DNA of 64,000 bases from Neochlamydia sp. AcF84 (GCF_011087585.1 NZ_VJOT01000021.1:102532-166531); one strand, 5' to 3'; shown: positions 28,428-38,999, numbered from the stretch's first letter. A program made the numbers and translations. The notes: generated by a model not told the origin, from the letters alone.

Positions 28428-30188
28428 TTGCCACACTCTAATCTAGAAGAAATTCGGTTAACTGGCAATGTAATTTCCAGTGGAATAGCGATTGGAAAGC
28501 CTTTTTTTCTAAAAACTTTACAAAAAAGTTTTCCAGATGAAAACATTCCGGCTTATAAAGTCGAGGCTGAAACCGAACGTTTTCAAGCGGCTGTCCAATC
28601 AGTCATCAATGATTTACAGTCAATTAAAAATCAGCTTGAACTAGATGGCATGGAGGAGGGGGCTGCCATTTTAGAAGCGCAATTACAACTTTTGTCCGAC
28701 CCTTTATTAATTACCGAAGTTAGCAAGCAAATCCATTCTAAACGCAAAATTCCTGAATATATTCTTCATCAATTGATTCAAGAGTATCAGAAAAAATTTG
28801 ATACCTTAGAGGATATGTTTTTTCGAGAGAGATTTAAAGATGTACAGGATATCTCTCGCCGTATTATAGCCTATCTTCATAAGGAAACAAAAAGTGCTTT
28901 TGATGAGCTTTTACCAGACTCGATACTTTTCGTAAAGGATCTAAGTCCCGCGGAAACTGCAGAAGCTAGCCAGAAATGTGTAAGGGCTATCGTATCCGAA
29001 AGAGGAAGTGCTACCGCTCACGCTGCCATCCTTGCCCGGGCTAAAGAAATTCCTTATATGACCAACATAGCATTTGACGAAGTGTCGAGCTGCTCGGATT
29101 ACCTAGTGATTGTCGACGGAAGAAATGGGGAGCTAATTTTTAATCCTTCTTCCGAGACATTAGCCCAATATGAAAGGTTAAGTGAGGAGTTAAATGCTAG
29201 ACGTCTTCGATTAAGGCAGACAGACTCTCATGATATAGAAACTTATGACGGCTATAAAATGAGACTTCTAGCTAATATAGAAACCAGCAGCGAAGTTAAG
29301 AAAATCCATGAATATGGTGGTGAGGGGGTAGGATTATACCGCTCTGAAAATATTTTAGTAGGTCGGGAGCGCTTACCCACAGAGGATGAGCAGTTCGAAA
29401 TTTATCGAGAACTCGTGGAAAATATGCAAGGTCTGCCTATTACTATTCGAACTTTTGATGTGGGGCGGGATAAAGCAGGCATTGAAGCTTCTCCAGGTCA
29501 AACAGGAAATGCTTTCCTGGGATTTAGAGCGGTAGGAAGTTTAGAACGAGAGAAAGATATTTTTATGACCCAGCTGCGTGCTATCCTACGTGCCAGTGCA
29601 TTTGGTGAAGTTAATATTCTTTTTCCTATGGTCTCTTCTTTATCCGAGTTAATTGAAGCTAAACGCATGACCCAAGAGGCTGCTAGGCAAGTAAAAGTTA
29701 ATTCTTTAGTTAACTTAGGGTGCATGATTGAAGTGCCCTCAGCAGCTATTATTTCTGATCTTCTGGCGCGTGAGTCTGATTTTCTTTCTATAGGAACTAA
29801 CGATCTTATCCAATATACTTTAGCGGTGGATCGCTGTGATAATACCATGAGCCATTTATATCAACCTATGCATCCATGTGTCTTAAGATTAATACGACAT
29901 GTGGTCATTGAAGCTAATAGGCATAACGTGCCTGTCAGCATTTGCGGTGAAATGGCTGCTAATCCTAAATATATTCCTTTATTGATGGGATTGGGGATCC
30001 AGGAAGTGTCAGTAGCTGCCCGCTATATACCTTTAATCAAGCAGGCGATTCGCTGCTCAAGCATTATCTCATGCTGTAAGTTAGCTGAAAAAGCGCTATC
30101 TTTAGCAAGCACTTCTGAAATACAAGCCCTTTTGGATGAAACTTTTTATGCACATTTCGCTCGTGCTTCTTTAGAAGAGCTGATGTGA
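28428..30188 (+). CDS. ptsI: PTS Enzyme I (PEP-protein phosphotransferase)
   Basis: 586 residues, normal for the family. Phosphorylated His is His198 in GSATAHAAILARA; the PEP-binding barrel shows GVGLYRSE, DVGRDKAG, GFRAVG, the FPMVSS segment, IGTNDLIQYTLAVDR and a Cys in SICGEMAANP. It transfers phosphate from phosphoenolpyruvate to HPr. It uses a TTG start 3 bases after ptsH with GAGGAG upstream. The GxDxAG signature normally reads TLDIGGDK; here it is TFDVGRDK, a mild variation. The gene order ptsH-ptsI next to ybaB-dnaX resembles C. trachomatis CT337-CT334 as I recall it. Confidence 0.95.
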   Translation: MPHSNLEEIRLTGNVISSGIAIGKPFFLKTLQKSFPDENIPAYKVEAETERFQAAVQSVINDLQSIKNQLELDGMEEGAAILEAQLQLLSDPLLITEVSKQIHSKRKIPEYILHQLIQEYQKKFDTLEDMFFRERFKDVQDISRRIIAYLHKETKSAFDELLPDSILFVKDLSPAETAEASQKCVRAIVSERGSATAHAAILARAKEIPYMTNIAFDEVSSCSDYLVIVDGRNGELIFNPSSETLAQYERLSEELNARRLRLRQTDSHDIETYDGYKMRLLANIETSSEVKKIHEYGGEGVGLYRSENILVGRERLPTEDEQFEIYRELVENMQGLPITIRTFDVGRDKAGIEASPGQTGNAFLGFRAVGSLEREKDIFMTQLRAILRASAFGEVNILFPMVSSLSELIEAKRMTQEAARQVKVNSLVNLGCMIEVPSAAIISDLLARESDFLSIGTNDLIQYTLAVDRCDNTMSHLYQPMHPCVLRLIRHVVIEANRHNVPVSICGEMAANPKYIPLLMGLGIQEVSVAARYIPLIKQAIRCSSIISCCKLAEKALSLASTSEIQALLDETFYAHFARASLEELM

Positions 30189-30559
30189 AGCATGGAAATT
30201 TTTCTGCTTTTCAATAAAGGTAAATAATATCGCTTGTTACTCTACGCCTATGCTTTAAAGCTATGTCTCTATTTTCAAAGGAAAACATCTCTTCAACTTC
30301 TACATTTGCCTAAAGGTATGGTTTTTACATCTATATAATTGCTTAAGAAGTTTCTCGGAAGCATAGGATAAAAAATACCGGAGTATAAAAATGTCAAAGG
30401 TGATTTAGAAAAGTAGAAAATCTATCTATCTTATAGCTTGCCTATCATTCTTTATTTTATTTTTCGTGCCCTTTTTCTTTCGCATTTGCCAGGCAGTGAG
30501 AAAAAAACTTATAAAATTCCTAAAATAAATTTTTGATTTTTATAAGGAAAGAGATGGCT
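30189..30559. other. Intergenic region between convergent ptsI and ybaB
   Basis: About 370 AT-rich bases between converging genes. No gene, tRNA or clear hairpin-plus-T-tract terminator is seen. Confidence 0.4.
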
Positions 30560-30874
30560 TTAGAAGCCAAATCCACCTAAATTAGGCATACCAGGTAGGC
30601 TAGGTATTTTGGGGTTTTGCTCTTTAAGCTTTGTAAAAGCATCTTTATAAGCGGCTTTAATAAGATCTTCAAGTCCTTCCACATCTTCAGGATCTACACA
30701 TTCAGGCTTAATTTTAATCTGCTTTAGTTCGTGCTCGCCCGATAAAGTAATCGATACAAGACCGTTACCAGCACTTCCTACCACTTCAGTGGCTTGTAAT
30801 TGAGTCTGCAATTTGGAGAATTGATCCTGTAGCATTTTAGCTTGCTTTTTTTGCTTTGAAAAACCTGTGCCCAT
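30560..30874 (-). CDS. ybaB: YbaB/EbfC-family nucleoid-associated protein
   Basis: 104 residues with the family pattern: N-terminal charged helix with KQAKMLQDQFSKLQ, central GNGLVSITLSGEHELKQIKI, then PECVDPEDVEGLEDLIKAAYKDA. Members form dimers that bind DNA and often sit next to dnaX or recR. Here it starts 8 bases after dnaX with AAGGA upstream, so the two form an operon, the arrangement found across bacteria. Confidence 0.95.
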   Translation of the reverse strand: MGTGFSKQKKQAKMLQDQFSKLQTQLQATEVVGSAGNGLVSITLSGEHELKQIKIKPECVDPEDVEGLEDLIKAAYKDAFTKLKEQNPKIPSLPGMPNLGGFGF

Positions 30875-30882
30875 ATATTTCC

Positions 30883-32589
30883 TTAACTTAATTTCTTTTG
30901 AATGGTTCCTTCTAATTCTACGGCTGCAAACTGCATAATCGTATCATAGCGACTGATCTTGCTAGGATCCAGCTTCTCCTTTGTGACTTTACTATTGGCA
31001 AGCAAACCTTTTTTTTCTACTATTTCTACGATTCCAAGGTCAGCAGGGGAAGGAGTAGGATCAACACTAGTAGAGGCAAGCTTATCGCTAGTTTTAGAGA
31101 ATGAAGGAATTTCTTTTGCAGCTCTATCTACTAAGGGTTCTAACTTAGGAGCAGGAGAAGGCGCTTCTGGCTTGATAGGTGAACCAAGTGGCGCAGAAGA
31201 GATAGCTGGTGTAGCACAAGGAGTGGGATCAACACTAGTAGGGGCAAGCTTATCGCTAGTTTTAGATAATGAAGGAATTTCTTTTGCAGCTCTATCTACT
31301 AAGGGTTCTAACTTAGGAGCAGGAGAAGGTGCTTCTGGCTTGATAGGCGAACTGGGTGGCGCAGAAGAGATAGCTGGTGTAGCAACAGGTCGCACAGCTG
31401 TAACTTTAGAAGGGTTTTCTAGTGAGGATCCTTCTTTGCTTATCTTTTGCTCTAGATCCACTAAGCGACGCACAAGAATGTCTACAGGAATTCGGGATTG
31501 AGCACGAATGATCCGCAAGAGTAAAGCTTCTAGAGTTGTTTTAGGTGAAGGAGCGAATCGGATTTGATGATGAGCTTCTACTAAAAAGTCTAAAATCATT
31601 AAGCAAGCTTCTTGAGAGTACACTTTAGCAGAAACTGCATATTTCTCGCGTTCTTCCTCGGATAGATGCAAGAAAGGTGCTTGCGTGCCCGAGAGCTTGA
31701 CAACCAAGATATTGCGAAAGTGCTCGGTTAATTTCTCAACAAAATAAACTATATCCTTACCCTGAGAAAATATCTCTTCGCTAATGTCAAACGCTACCGC
31801 TAAATTACTTTCTTGGCTAGCTTTATCTAATTTGAAAAAATAATCGCTTTCTACAATACCTAACATGCAAGCTACCGTGGAAGCAGTAATCAAACCATCA
31901 TGAAAAGATAAGACTTGGTCAAAAAGTGATTCGGCATCTCGCAGCCCTCCCTCTGCATGATTAGCTATTAGACGAAGGGCCTCATCTTCGACCTGAATAT
32001 TTTGCTCTTCTGCAATCTTACGCAGCTTTGCTTGGATGAGTAGAGGAGAGATGCGTTTAAGATTAAAACGTTGGCAGCGACTTAAAATAGTAGGCAGAAC
32101 TTTATGCGCCTCGGTAGTAGCAAATAAAAATTTAACTTTAGGAGGCGGCTCTTCAAGAGTTTTCAACAAAGCATTAAAAGCTTCTTTAGTGAGCATATGG
32201 ACTTCGTCGATAATGTAGATTTTATATCCACCCGCTGAGGCAGCATACCCCACAGTTTCATTAATTTGACGAATGTCGTCAATCCCCCGGTTAGAAGCTC
32301 CATCAATCTCTAGAACGTCTAGGGAATGGCCAGAAGTGATTTCTTGGCAAGATTTACATCGATTGCAGGGCTCAAACTGCTCAGTAAGATGATGACAATT
32401 TAATGCTTTGGCAAGGATACGAGCTAGGGTAGTCTTGCCTGTTCCTCTAGAGCCACAAAACAGGTAAGCTTGTGCCAGGCGATTATTCTTAATGGCATTT
32501 TTAAGCGTTGTTACAATAGCATCTTGGTTTAGAACTTCCGCAAAAGTTTGAGGTCGATATTTTCTAGCCAGGACTTGATAGGAGGTCAT
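30883..32589 (-). CDS. dnaX: DNA polymerase III subunit gamma/tau
   Basis: Clamp-loader ATPase. Walker A GSRGTGKTT near residue 45, a zinc site of clustered Cys around CNRCKSC, Walker B-type IIDEVHML and sensor 1 LFATTEAHKV are all present. After about residue 370 the protein has a Pro/Ser/Lys-rich linker with a 56-residue tandem duplication (described separately), and a short C-terminal tail. 568 residues is longer than a minimal gamma and shorter than E. coli tau. No classical A-AAA-AAG frameshift site is obvious. Followed by ybaB. Confidence 0.95.
   Translation of the reverse strand: MTSYQVLARKYRPQTFAEVLNQDAIVTTLKNAIKNNRLAQAYLFCGSRGTGKTTLARILAKALNCHHLTEQFEPCNRCKSCQEITSGHSLDVLEIDGASNRGIDDIRQINETVGYAASAGGYKIYIIDEVHMLTKEAFNALLKTLEEPPPKVKFLFATTEAHKVLPTILSRCQRFNLKRISPLLIQAKLRKIAEEQNIQVEDEALRLIANHAEGGLRDAESLFDQVLSFHDGLITASTVACMLGIVESDYFFKLDKASQESNLAVAFDISEEIFSQGKDIVYFVEKLTEHFRNILVVKLSGTQAPFLHLSEEEREKYAVSAKVYSQEACLMILDFLVEAHHQIRFAPSPKTTLEALLLRIIRAQSRIPVDILVRRLVDLEQKISKEGSSLENPSKVTAVRPVATPAISSAPPSSPIKPEAPSPAPKLEPLVDRAAKEIPSLSKTSDKLAPTSVDPTPCATPAISSAPLGSPIKPEAPSPAPKLEPLVDRAAKEIPSFSKTSDKLASTSVDPTPSPADLGIVEIVEKKGLLANSKVTKEKLDPSKISRYDTIMQFAAVELEGTIQKKLS
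31051..31386 (-). repeat. 168-base tandem duplication inside dnaX
   Basis: Two head-to-tail units of 168 bases (31051-31218 and 31219-31386), close to identical, encode 56 residues each in frame (for example IKPEAPSPAPKLEPLVDRAA in both). They expand the Pro/Ala/Ser-rich linker of DnaX. Few differences between the units indicate a recent duplication. Confidence 0.9.
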
Positions 32590-33122
<533 letters not shown>

Positions 33123-34103
33123 TTACTGTTCCAAAGAGGCCCAAGCGTGGTCAATCATCTCTTCAAGGCTAGGGTATTTAATCTGCCAGTTTAACTCTTG
33201 TTTAGCTTTATGAGCATTGGCTAAAAGGTAAGGAGGATCTCCCGGACGTGGGGGGCCTTCAAGGACTTGAATTTTTCGCTTTGTCACCTTTTCAGCGACT
33301 TGAAGAACTTCTTGTACACTAAATCCCTTTCCATTTCCTAAATTATAAATTTCCGTGGGGCCTCCAGCTAATAATTTCTCCATGGCCCTGATATGTGCAG
33401 TAGCTAAGTCGTAGATATGAATGTAGTCTCTTAAACAAGTTCCATCGGGAGTAGGGTAGTCTTTTCCAAAAATAGTGACAGGTCGATTATCTAAAATAGC
33501 TTGAAGAACGATAGGAATAAGATTGGAGGAGGCAGAGAAATCATTTTTGATTTTTCCTTCCGGATCCCCACCGGCCGCATTAAAGTAGCGCAGTTTAGCA
33601 GATTTAATTCCATAAGCTTTATCCATATCATCTAAAATTTTCTCAATAATAAGCTTGCTTTCACCGTAGGGATTAATAGGATGAGTGGGATGATCTTCAG
33701 AAATGAAGTTAGCCTGAGGTAAACCATACACAGCTGCGGAGGAAGAAAATATAAAGACCTTAACACTAAATTCTTTAATACATTTCAATAAATTTAATGT
33801 AGAGGAAACGTTGTTAATATAATATTTTTCTGGGCTATGTACAGATTCACCTACATTAATAAAGGCAGCAAAGTGCATCACAGCATCAAACTGCTGGTTA
33901 GCAAAAAGTTTTTTTAAGAGAAGGGGATCACCCATGTCGCCTTCAATAAAAGTTCCCCACTTTACACGGTTGCGTTTGCCCTGGCTTAAGTTATCCAAAA
34001 TGACAGTATCGTAGTCAGCTTCGTGAAGTAACTTGTTCACAGTTGAGCCAATAAAGCCAGCTCCGCCGGTAACTAACACTTTTTTTTTATTACTCTTACG
34101 CAT
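33123..34103 (-). CDS. galE: UDP-glucose 4-epimerase
   Basis: 326-residue extended SDR. NAD-binding GGAGFIG near residues 13-19, catalytic Ser in FSSSAAVYG and the YGESK Tyr/Lys pair, plus NPYGESKL, LRYFNAAGGDPEG and CLRDYIHIYDLA, all typical of GalE. It interconverts UDP-glucose and UDP-galactose for cell-surface glycan synthesis. Single gene; the GATA repeat follows its 3' end. Enzymes in this family may also act on the N-acetylated sugars, which the sequence alone does not decide. Confidence 0.93.
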   Translation of the reverse strand: MRKSNKKKVLVTGGAGFIGSTVNKLLHEADYDTVILDNLSQGKRNRVKWGTFIEGDMGDPLLLKKLFANQQFDAVMHFAAFINVGESVHSPEKYYINNVSSTLNLLKCIKEFSVKVFIFSSSAAVYGLPQANFISEDHPTHPINPYGESKLIIEKILDDMDKAYGIKSAKLRYFNAAGGDPEGKIKNDFSASSNLIPIVLQAILDNRPVTIFGKDYPTPDGTCLRDYIHIYDLATAHIRAMEKLLAGGPTEIYNLGNGKGFSVQEVLQVAEKVTKRKIQVLEGPPRPGDPPYLLANAHKAKQELNWQIKYPSLEEMIDHAWASLEQ

Positions 34104-34494
34104 ATGTAGATCGGGCGACTAAAGGAATTGAGTAACTGATTCTGAAGAAAGCTGCCAATATGCTGCAAGAAATAAATAATAAAATAGATAATTTTGACCT
34201 GTCGGCAAAAAATATTTTTTAGCTAGGATAGGGCTTGGGTAGGCTTTTTGCAAAAAAGACGTTAACAAGAAAGAAATAAGCTAGCAGCTGTAAATTAGGG
34301 CACCTAGCCTCTAAAAAATTGTCTCATTTATCTTTGCAGCATGGCATGGCTCATGATTTGAGGGGGCAGCAACAAATAAAAGTGGGGATTAATTTTAATT
34401 AATATGTTATGATGGTGACTTGATGTAACTCTTGGTTCACTAAGCATTTTATAGGATGGGAACAAGAATTTATAGAAGATTAGGATAAAATAAT
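34104..34494. other. Intergenic region between divergent galE and the HD-domain gene
   Basis: About 390 bases separating divergent genes; expected to contain both promoters. Sequence near 34400 (TTAATTAATATGTTATGATGG) is -10-like but no confident promoter is assigned. Confidence 0.35.
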
Positions 34495-36675
34495 ATGAAT
34501 GACAAAGCGAGCGAGATTGCCAACTATAATGAGTTAAAGTTTTCCCGCGAGCAAGGTTTTTTTGACAAAAGTTTTGGAATACGTTTACTCATTGGTACTA
34601 TTTTTTTCATTTGCTTTTTTGCTTTTCTCCACTTTCGAGAAGTTCGTGTAGAAGTGCTTGAGTTAAATAGTATTGCTCCTAACTATACTGTTACACAAGT
34701 AGATTTTGACTTTTATGATGAAGAAGCCACCATCATTTTAAAGCAAGAAGTAGTTAAAGATGTAGGCAAGATTTATGCTTTATCTGAAAAGTATGTACGG
34801 CAAAGACGAATAGAATTTGAAAACTTTCTTATTTATAATCAGGATTGGCGCAAATACTCAGAAAAAAGCACTTTTGAAGAAATGTATAAAGGGGTAGATG
34901 CCCTGGAAAAAACTCTGTTAAAACTGCGTTTTACTGATCCTCGTACGATGCAGAAGATGCAAGATATAGGGTTATCAACGGAAAATTACTTAGCTTACAC
35001 TCCAGAAGAAATGGAGGATGTTATCATTCCTTCATCCGTGTGGGATTATGTCAAAGAATTTACTTTTCCTACCACTTTTATATCAAATGTAACGGCTAAT
35101 TTTATTATTGATTATTTTCAAGCTAAAACCTGGAAAGTTCAAGAAGATTTTCCCGCTTATCGCTACATTAGTAGAAAAATTCAAGCTTTAGTGCCTGATA
35201 AGTATACGCATGTAAGTGCAGGAAGTCGGATAATAAATCAGGGCGATAAAGTAACTGCTCGGCACATTGCCATGTTGCAAGCCATGAAAAAAGCTTTAGG
35301 GGAAAGCCGCAACCTATGGCATCCTTTGACTTTGCTGGGTAGCTTTGTTATGGCTTTACTTTTGACAGGTATTTGCGTAGCCTATTTTCATGTTAATAGC
35401 CCCTCTATACTAACCTCTAATCGTAAGCTATTTCTCATTGTTACCATTGTGCTCCTCACTCTAGGGTTAACTAAGATTACCGAGTTTTTTTTACTTAACT
35501 CTAAAATCAATTTAATTGAAGTGGTGCGATATCCTCTATTCGTTCCCTTTGCAGCTATTTTACTTTGTAGTTTGATGAATTCAGCTGTTGCCACTTTTGT
35601 AAGCGCTCTTTTAACCTTTATTTTCACTATGACCCTGGCGTTTGATCGGCAAGGGTTTATGATTCTAAACTTAGCCACTGCCCTAGTGGCCATCTTAAGT
35701 ACTCATTCGCTGCGTAAACGTAAAGAAATATTTGTAGTCTGCGGCAAAGCCTGGATTAGTGCAGTGGGACTGATATTAGCCATGTCTTTCTATAATAATT
35801 CTTTATGGAATTTTTCTCTTTTCCCCGATATTATGTGTGTAGCTTTTTTTCTACTTTTAAGTGCTATCCTCGTGGTAGGGCTTCTACCTCTTTTCGAATC
35901 AGTCTTTCGTATCATGACCGATGTCACTTTAATGGAGTACATGGATCCTAATAACGATTTGCTACGCCGTCTGACTATAGAAGCCCCCGGTACCTATCAG
36001 CATTCGGTAGTTGTGGGTAATCTAGCAGAGTCAGCTGCTTCTGCTATAGGAGCCAATGGACTTTTTTGTAGAGTGGCCACCTTGTACCATGATGTGGGCA
36101 AGTTGGCAACCCCTCAGTATTTTACTGAAAACCAACAAGGAGGGATGAATATTCACCAATTGCTAACGCCTTTAGAATCAGCACAGGTGATTTTGGCTCA
36201 CGTCAGTGAAGGTGTAGCTATGGGACGCAAAGCAGGTCTGCCTGAACAATTCATCGATATTATTAAAGAACATCATGGCACTACACGGGTCTATTATTTC
36301 TATCGTAAGCAATTAGAAAAAATGGAGGGGGATATCGATCGGGTGGATGAAAAAGATTTCCGCTATTCGGGACCTAGGCCACGTAGCAAAGAATCTGTCA
36401 TCATTATGATTGCGGATACCCTAGAGGCTGCTTCAAGATCTTTAGATAAAGTGACTGAGCATACTTTATCCGAGTTGTCTAATCGCTTAATTCGTGAAAA
36501 AGCAGATGATGGGCAGTTTGATGATTGTTTACTGACTTTTGAAGAATTAGCTATGGTGAAAGAAACATTGATTAAAACACTGGTGGCTTCAGGTCACTCT
36601 CGTGTCAAATATCCTACCAAAGAGCTTAAAAAAGAAACAGCTAATGGTGAAACAATTCCTTCCTGTGAGGCGTAG
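34495..36675 (+). CDS. Membrane HD-domain phosphohydrolase, 7TMR-HDED/PgpH family
   Basis: Architecture of PgpH/YqfF proteins: one N-terminal membrane helix (about 29-47), an extracytoplasmic 7TMR-HDED domain to about 280, seven membrane helices (about 285-460), and a cytoplasmic HD domain with HSVVVGNLAE, the metal-binding HD of YHDVGKL (His532-Asp533) and KEHHGTTRV. PgpH proteins of Firmicutes hydrolyse cyclic di-AMP; chlamydiae are known to make c-di-AMP, so that activity is the best inference. 726 residues is normal. The start of the downstream SDR gene lies inside its 3' end, suggesting translational coupling. Confidence 0.9.
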   Translation: MNDKASEIANYNELKFSREQGFFDKSFGIRLLIGTIFFICFFAFLHFREVRVEVLELNSIAPNYTVTQVDFDFYDEEATIILKQEVVKDVGKIYALSEKYVRQRRIEFENFLIYNQDWRKYSEKSTFEEMYKGVDALEKTLLKLRFTDPRTMQKMQDIGLSTENYLAYTPEEMEDVIIPSSVWDYVKEFTFPTTFISNVTANFIIDYFQAKTWKVQEDFPAYRYISRKIQALVPDKYTHVSAGSRIINQGDKVTARHIAMLQAMKKALGESRNLWHPLTLLGSFVMALLLTGICVAYFHVNSPSILTSNRKLFLIVTIVLLTLGLTKITEFFLLNSKINLIEVVRYPLFVPFAAILLCSLMNSAVATFVSALLTFIFTMTLAFDRQGFMILNLATALVAILSTHSLRKRKEIFVVCGKAWISAVGLILAMSFYNNSLWNFSLFPDIMCVAFFLLLSAILVVGLLPLFESVFRIMTDVTLMEYMDPNNDLLRRLTIEAPGTYQHSVVVGNLAESAASAIGANGLFCRVATLYHDVGKLATPQYFTENQQGGMNIHQLLTPLESAQVILAHVSEGVAMGRKAGLPEQFIDIIKEHHGTTRVYYFYRKQLEKMEGDIDRVDEKDFRYSGPRPRSKESVIIMIADTLEAASRSLDKVTEHTLSELSNRLIREKADDGQFDDCLLTFEELAMVKETLIKTLVASGHSRVKYPTKELKKETANGETIPSCEA

Positions 36676-37453
36676 AGTGCCAGCCCCTTCTTTAGCATTA
36701 GTGACCGGTGCCACCTCAGGAATTGGCTATGCTCTTTGTGAGGTTCTAGCTTCTGAGGGCATTCGTTTAATTATAAGTGGCCGTCATCTTGTTCAGCTGG
36801 AAAAAGCTGCGCAAGTCTTAAGGCTAAAAGTAAGCGTGGAAACTGTCCCAGCAGATCTTTCTACCTCAGAAGGAAGGCAAGCTCTCGTAAAGATTATTCG
36901 TCAACAAGCTCCGGATCTAATTATCAATAATGCCGGTTTTGCTTTATATAATGAAGCTATTAACTATACTACAGAACAACAGATGCAAATATTAGAGGTT
37001 AACGGTGTGGCTTTACTTGAATTAAGCCTTGAGGCCGCTAAAGCTATGGAAAAAGCTAATAAAACAGGGGTAATTATGAATGTCTCTTCGGTGGCTGCAT
37101 TTTTTACATTTCCTTATTTCTCGGTATATGCTGCCTCCAAAAGCTTTGTGAATAAGCTGTCCTATTCTTTAGATTATGAGCTGCGTTCGAAAGGAATAAG
37201 AGTTTTGGTAGCTTGCCCAGGCATGGTTGACACTAATTTTAGAATCCGCGCAGGCGGAAATCCTGCGATTAATAAAAAGGGTATTATGACTTCTCAGTTT
37301 GCTGCTGAACAGATATGGAAGCAAATTAAAAGCTTAAAAACTATCAATGTTTTTAACTGGAAATACCGCTTAGCTGTCTTCTTTCGTCATTTTATCCCTA
37401 GTTTTATATCTATAAAAATTCTTGCGAATAATATTAAAAAACGGTGCCAATGA
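36644..37453 (+). CDS. SDR-family oxidoreductase, 269 aa
   Basis: Classical SDR: TGATSGIG cofactor motif near residue 20, NNAG, MNVSSVAAF with the catalytic Ser and YAASK with Tyr/Lys. The family pattern (DltE/YqjQ-like) fits an NADPH-dependent ketone reductase; the C-terminal hydrophobic end may associate with membrane. I use the ATG at 36644, overlapping the HD-domain gene by 32 bases; a GTG at 36602 is also open. The stop overlaps the next gene's ATG as ATGA. Substrate unknown. Confidence 0.88.
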   Translation: MVKQFLPVRRRVPAPSLALVTGATSGIGYALCEVLASEGIRLIISGRHLVQLEKAAQVLRLKVSVETVPADLSTSEGRQALVKIIRQQAPDLIINNAGFALYNEAINYTTEQQMQILEVNGVALLELSLEAAKAMEKANKTGVIMNVSSVAAFFTFPYFSVYAASKSFVNKLSYSLDYELRSKGIRVLVACPGMVDTNFRIRAGGNPAINKKGIMTSQFAAEQIWKQIKSLKTINVFNWKYRLAVFFRHFIPSFISIKILANNIKKRCQ

Positions 37454-38616
37454 CATTATTTGAAAATATGAACCTTGATCCTTTGATTCTTAAATCTCTT
37501 GAAAGGATGCAATACAAACAACCTTCTGCTATTCAAGCCCAAGCTATTCCCTTGATACTACAAGGAAAAGACCTTATCGCTTTGTCTAAAACAGGCTCAG
37601 GTAAAACAGCCGCCTGTGCAATCCCGATTTGTAATAAAGTAAATCCTGACTCTCCTCACGTACAAGCTCTTATCATTGTTCCCACGCGTGAACTGGCTAT
37701 GCAATATGCCACGGAAGCTCAAAAAATTGGCTATGAAAAAAAAGTGAAAGCTTTTGCTATTTTTGGAGGAGAAGATGCGACCATGCAGCAAGCTAAACTA
37801 AAATCGGGTGTGCAAGTGTTAGTAGCTACACCAGGGCGTTTAATTGACTTTATCTATAGCCGACAAATCGACTTGACACAAGTAGATATCCTAGTATTAG
37901 ATGAAGCTGATGAAATGCTTGGCATGGGTTTTTATGATGACTTGGCTTTCATTATTAATTGCCTGGTCCATGAGCATCAAACGCTATTATTTTCTGCAAC
38001 GATGCAAGAAGAGATTCGTAGCATGGCAAAAAAACATATGAAAGCGCCGCAAGAAATCTCTTTGTTGTCAAATGAAGTCTCTCCAGAGTCGATAGAGCAT
38101 CGCTTTTTATATTGCCGTTATGATCAGCGAGATCAAGCTTTATGTAGCTTATTAGAAGAATTAAAGCCTAAGCAAACCATCATTTTTTGCCATTCAAGAA
38201 TCCAATGCGAAAAAGTTTGCCGAACATTGCAACGTAAAATGGGGGACGTCGATTTGTTGCATGCGGGATTGGGTCAAGATGTACGTTCTATAATTACCAA
38301 TAAATTTCGCCATGGCAAAATACGTCATTTAGTAGCTACTGATATTGCGGCACGAGGCTTAGATTTTTCTAATATCACCCATGTGTTTATCTATCAACTT
38401 TCTGATAGCCCCGATGTATATGTCCATCGCTCTGGCCGTACGGGCCGCCAAGAGCGGGCAGGAGTTGTCGTTACTTTGGTGACAGATAAAGAGCTAAAAG
38501 CTTTAAGCCGCGTCTTACACCACATTCGACGCAAGCCTATCTGGATAGGGAGTCCTCCTCCTGAGCGTAATCATCCTAGAAAACGGGCGGTTGCTCATAA
38601 AAATAATAAATCATAG
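37450..38616 (+). CDS. DEAD-box ATP-dependent RNA helicase
   Basis: All core motifs are visible: Q-motif QPSAIQAQAIP, Walker A SKTGSGKT, PTRELA, TPGRL, LDEADEML, FSATMQ, motif IV IIFCHSR, TDIAARGLD and HRSGRTGRQ. Length 388 residues is the minimal two-RecA core with a short basic tail, so RNA specificity is not evident. The ATG at 37450 overlaps the preceding stop (ATGA); a GTG at 37444 is an alternative. Likely roles are rRNA maturation or mRNA turnover. Third gene of the HD-SDR-helicase operon. Confidence 0.94.
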   Translation: MTLFENMNLDPLILKSLERMQYKQPSAIQAQAIPLILQGKDLIALSKTGSGKTAACAIPICNKVNPDSPHVQALIIVPTRELAMQYATEAQKIGYEKKVKAFAIFGGEDATMQQAKLKSGVQVLVATPGRLIDFIYSRQIDLTQVDILVLDEADEMLGMGFYDDLAFIINCLVHEHQTLLFSATMQEEIRSMAKKHMKAPQEISLLSNEVSPESIEHRFLYCRYDQRDQALCSLLEELKPKQTIIFCHSRIQCEKVCRTLQRKMGDVDLLHAGLGQDVRSIITNKFRHGKIRHLVATDIAARGLDFSNITHVFIYQLSDSPDVYVHRSGRTGRQERAGVVVTLVTDKELKALSRVLHHIRRKPIWIGSPPPERNHPRKRAVAHKNNKS

Positions 38617-38999
38617 GCTTTTTAAGTAGCTCCCTTAATCACTCATTCATCTTAAAAAAGTAGGCTTTAAAGTAGAGGGAAAATGATCAGAGAGGAGATT
38701 CTTTTTTCAGGCTATCCGTATAATTTTTTTAAAAAACCTCATACACTTTTGAGTTGCTCCTTATGCCGCCCGGTACTTTATAGAATTCCTCTTGTTAAAG
38801 TAAAGAGAAGCTTTTTAAAGGGTTGGGCCATATAGGCTTAAGTTTTTTTAAATGTATAATAAGCCTTTTAAGCTGCTCCCTATTTATATCTCCTCTTCTT
38901 AAGTAGAGAAATAACTATTAGAAAGTTTACTAAGTAAGCTTAGCTTTGCAAATCTATAATTGTATTTTTGAAAGATGCCAAAAGTGCTCCCAGAAAAAA
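38617..38999. other. Intergenic region between convergent genes
   Basis: About 380 bases without a recognisable gene. Several T-runs and short inverted repeats are present but none makes a convincing terminator. Confidence 0.4.

Noticed and set aside
30959..31501. 180-codon plus-strand frame opposite dnaX
   Set aside because: It is the antisense reading of the duplicated Pro/Ala/Ser linker; apparent repeats come from the dnaX duplication.
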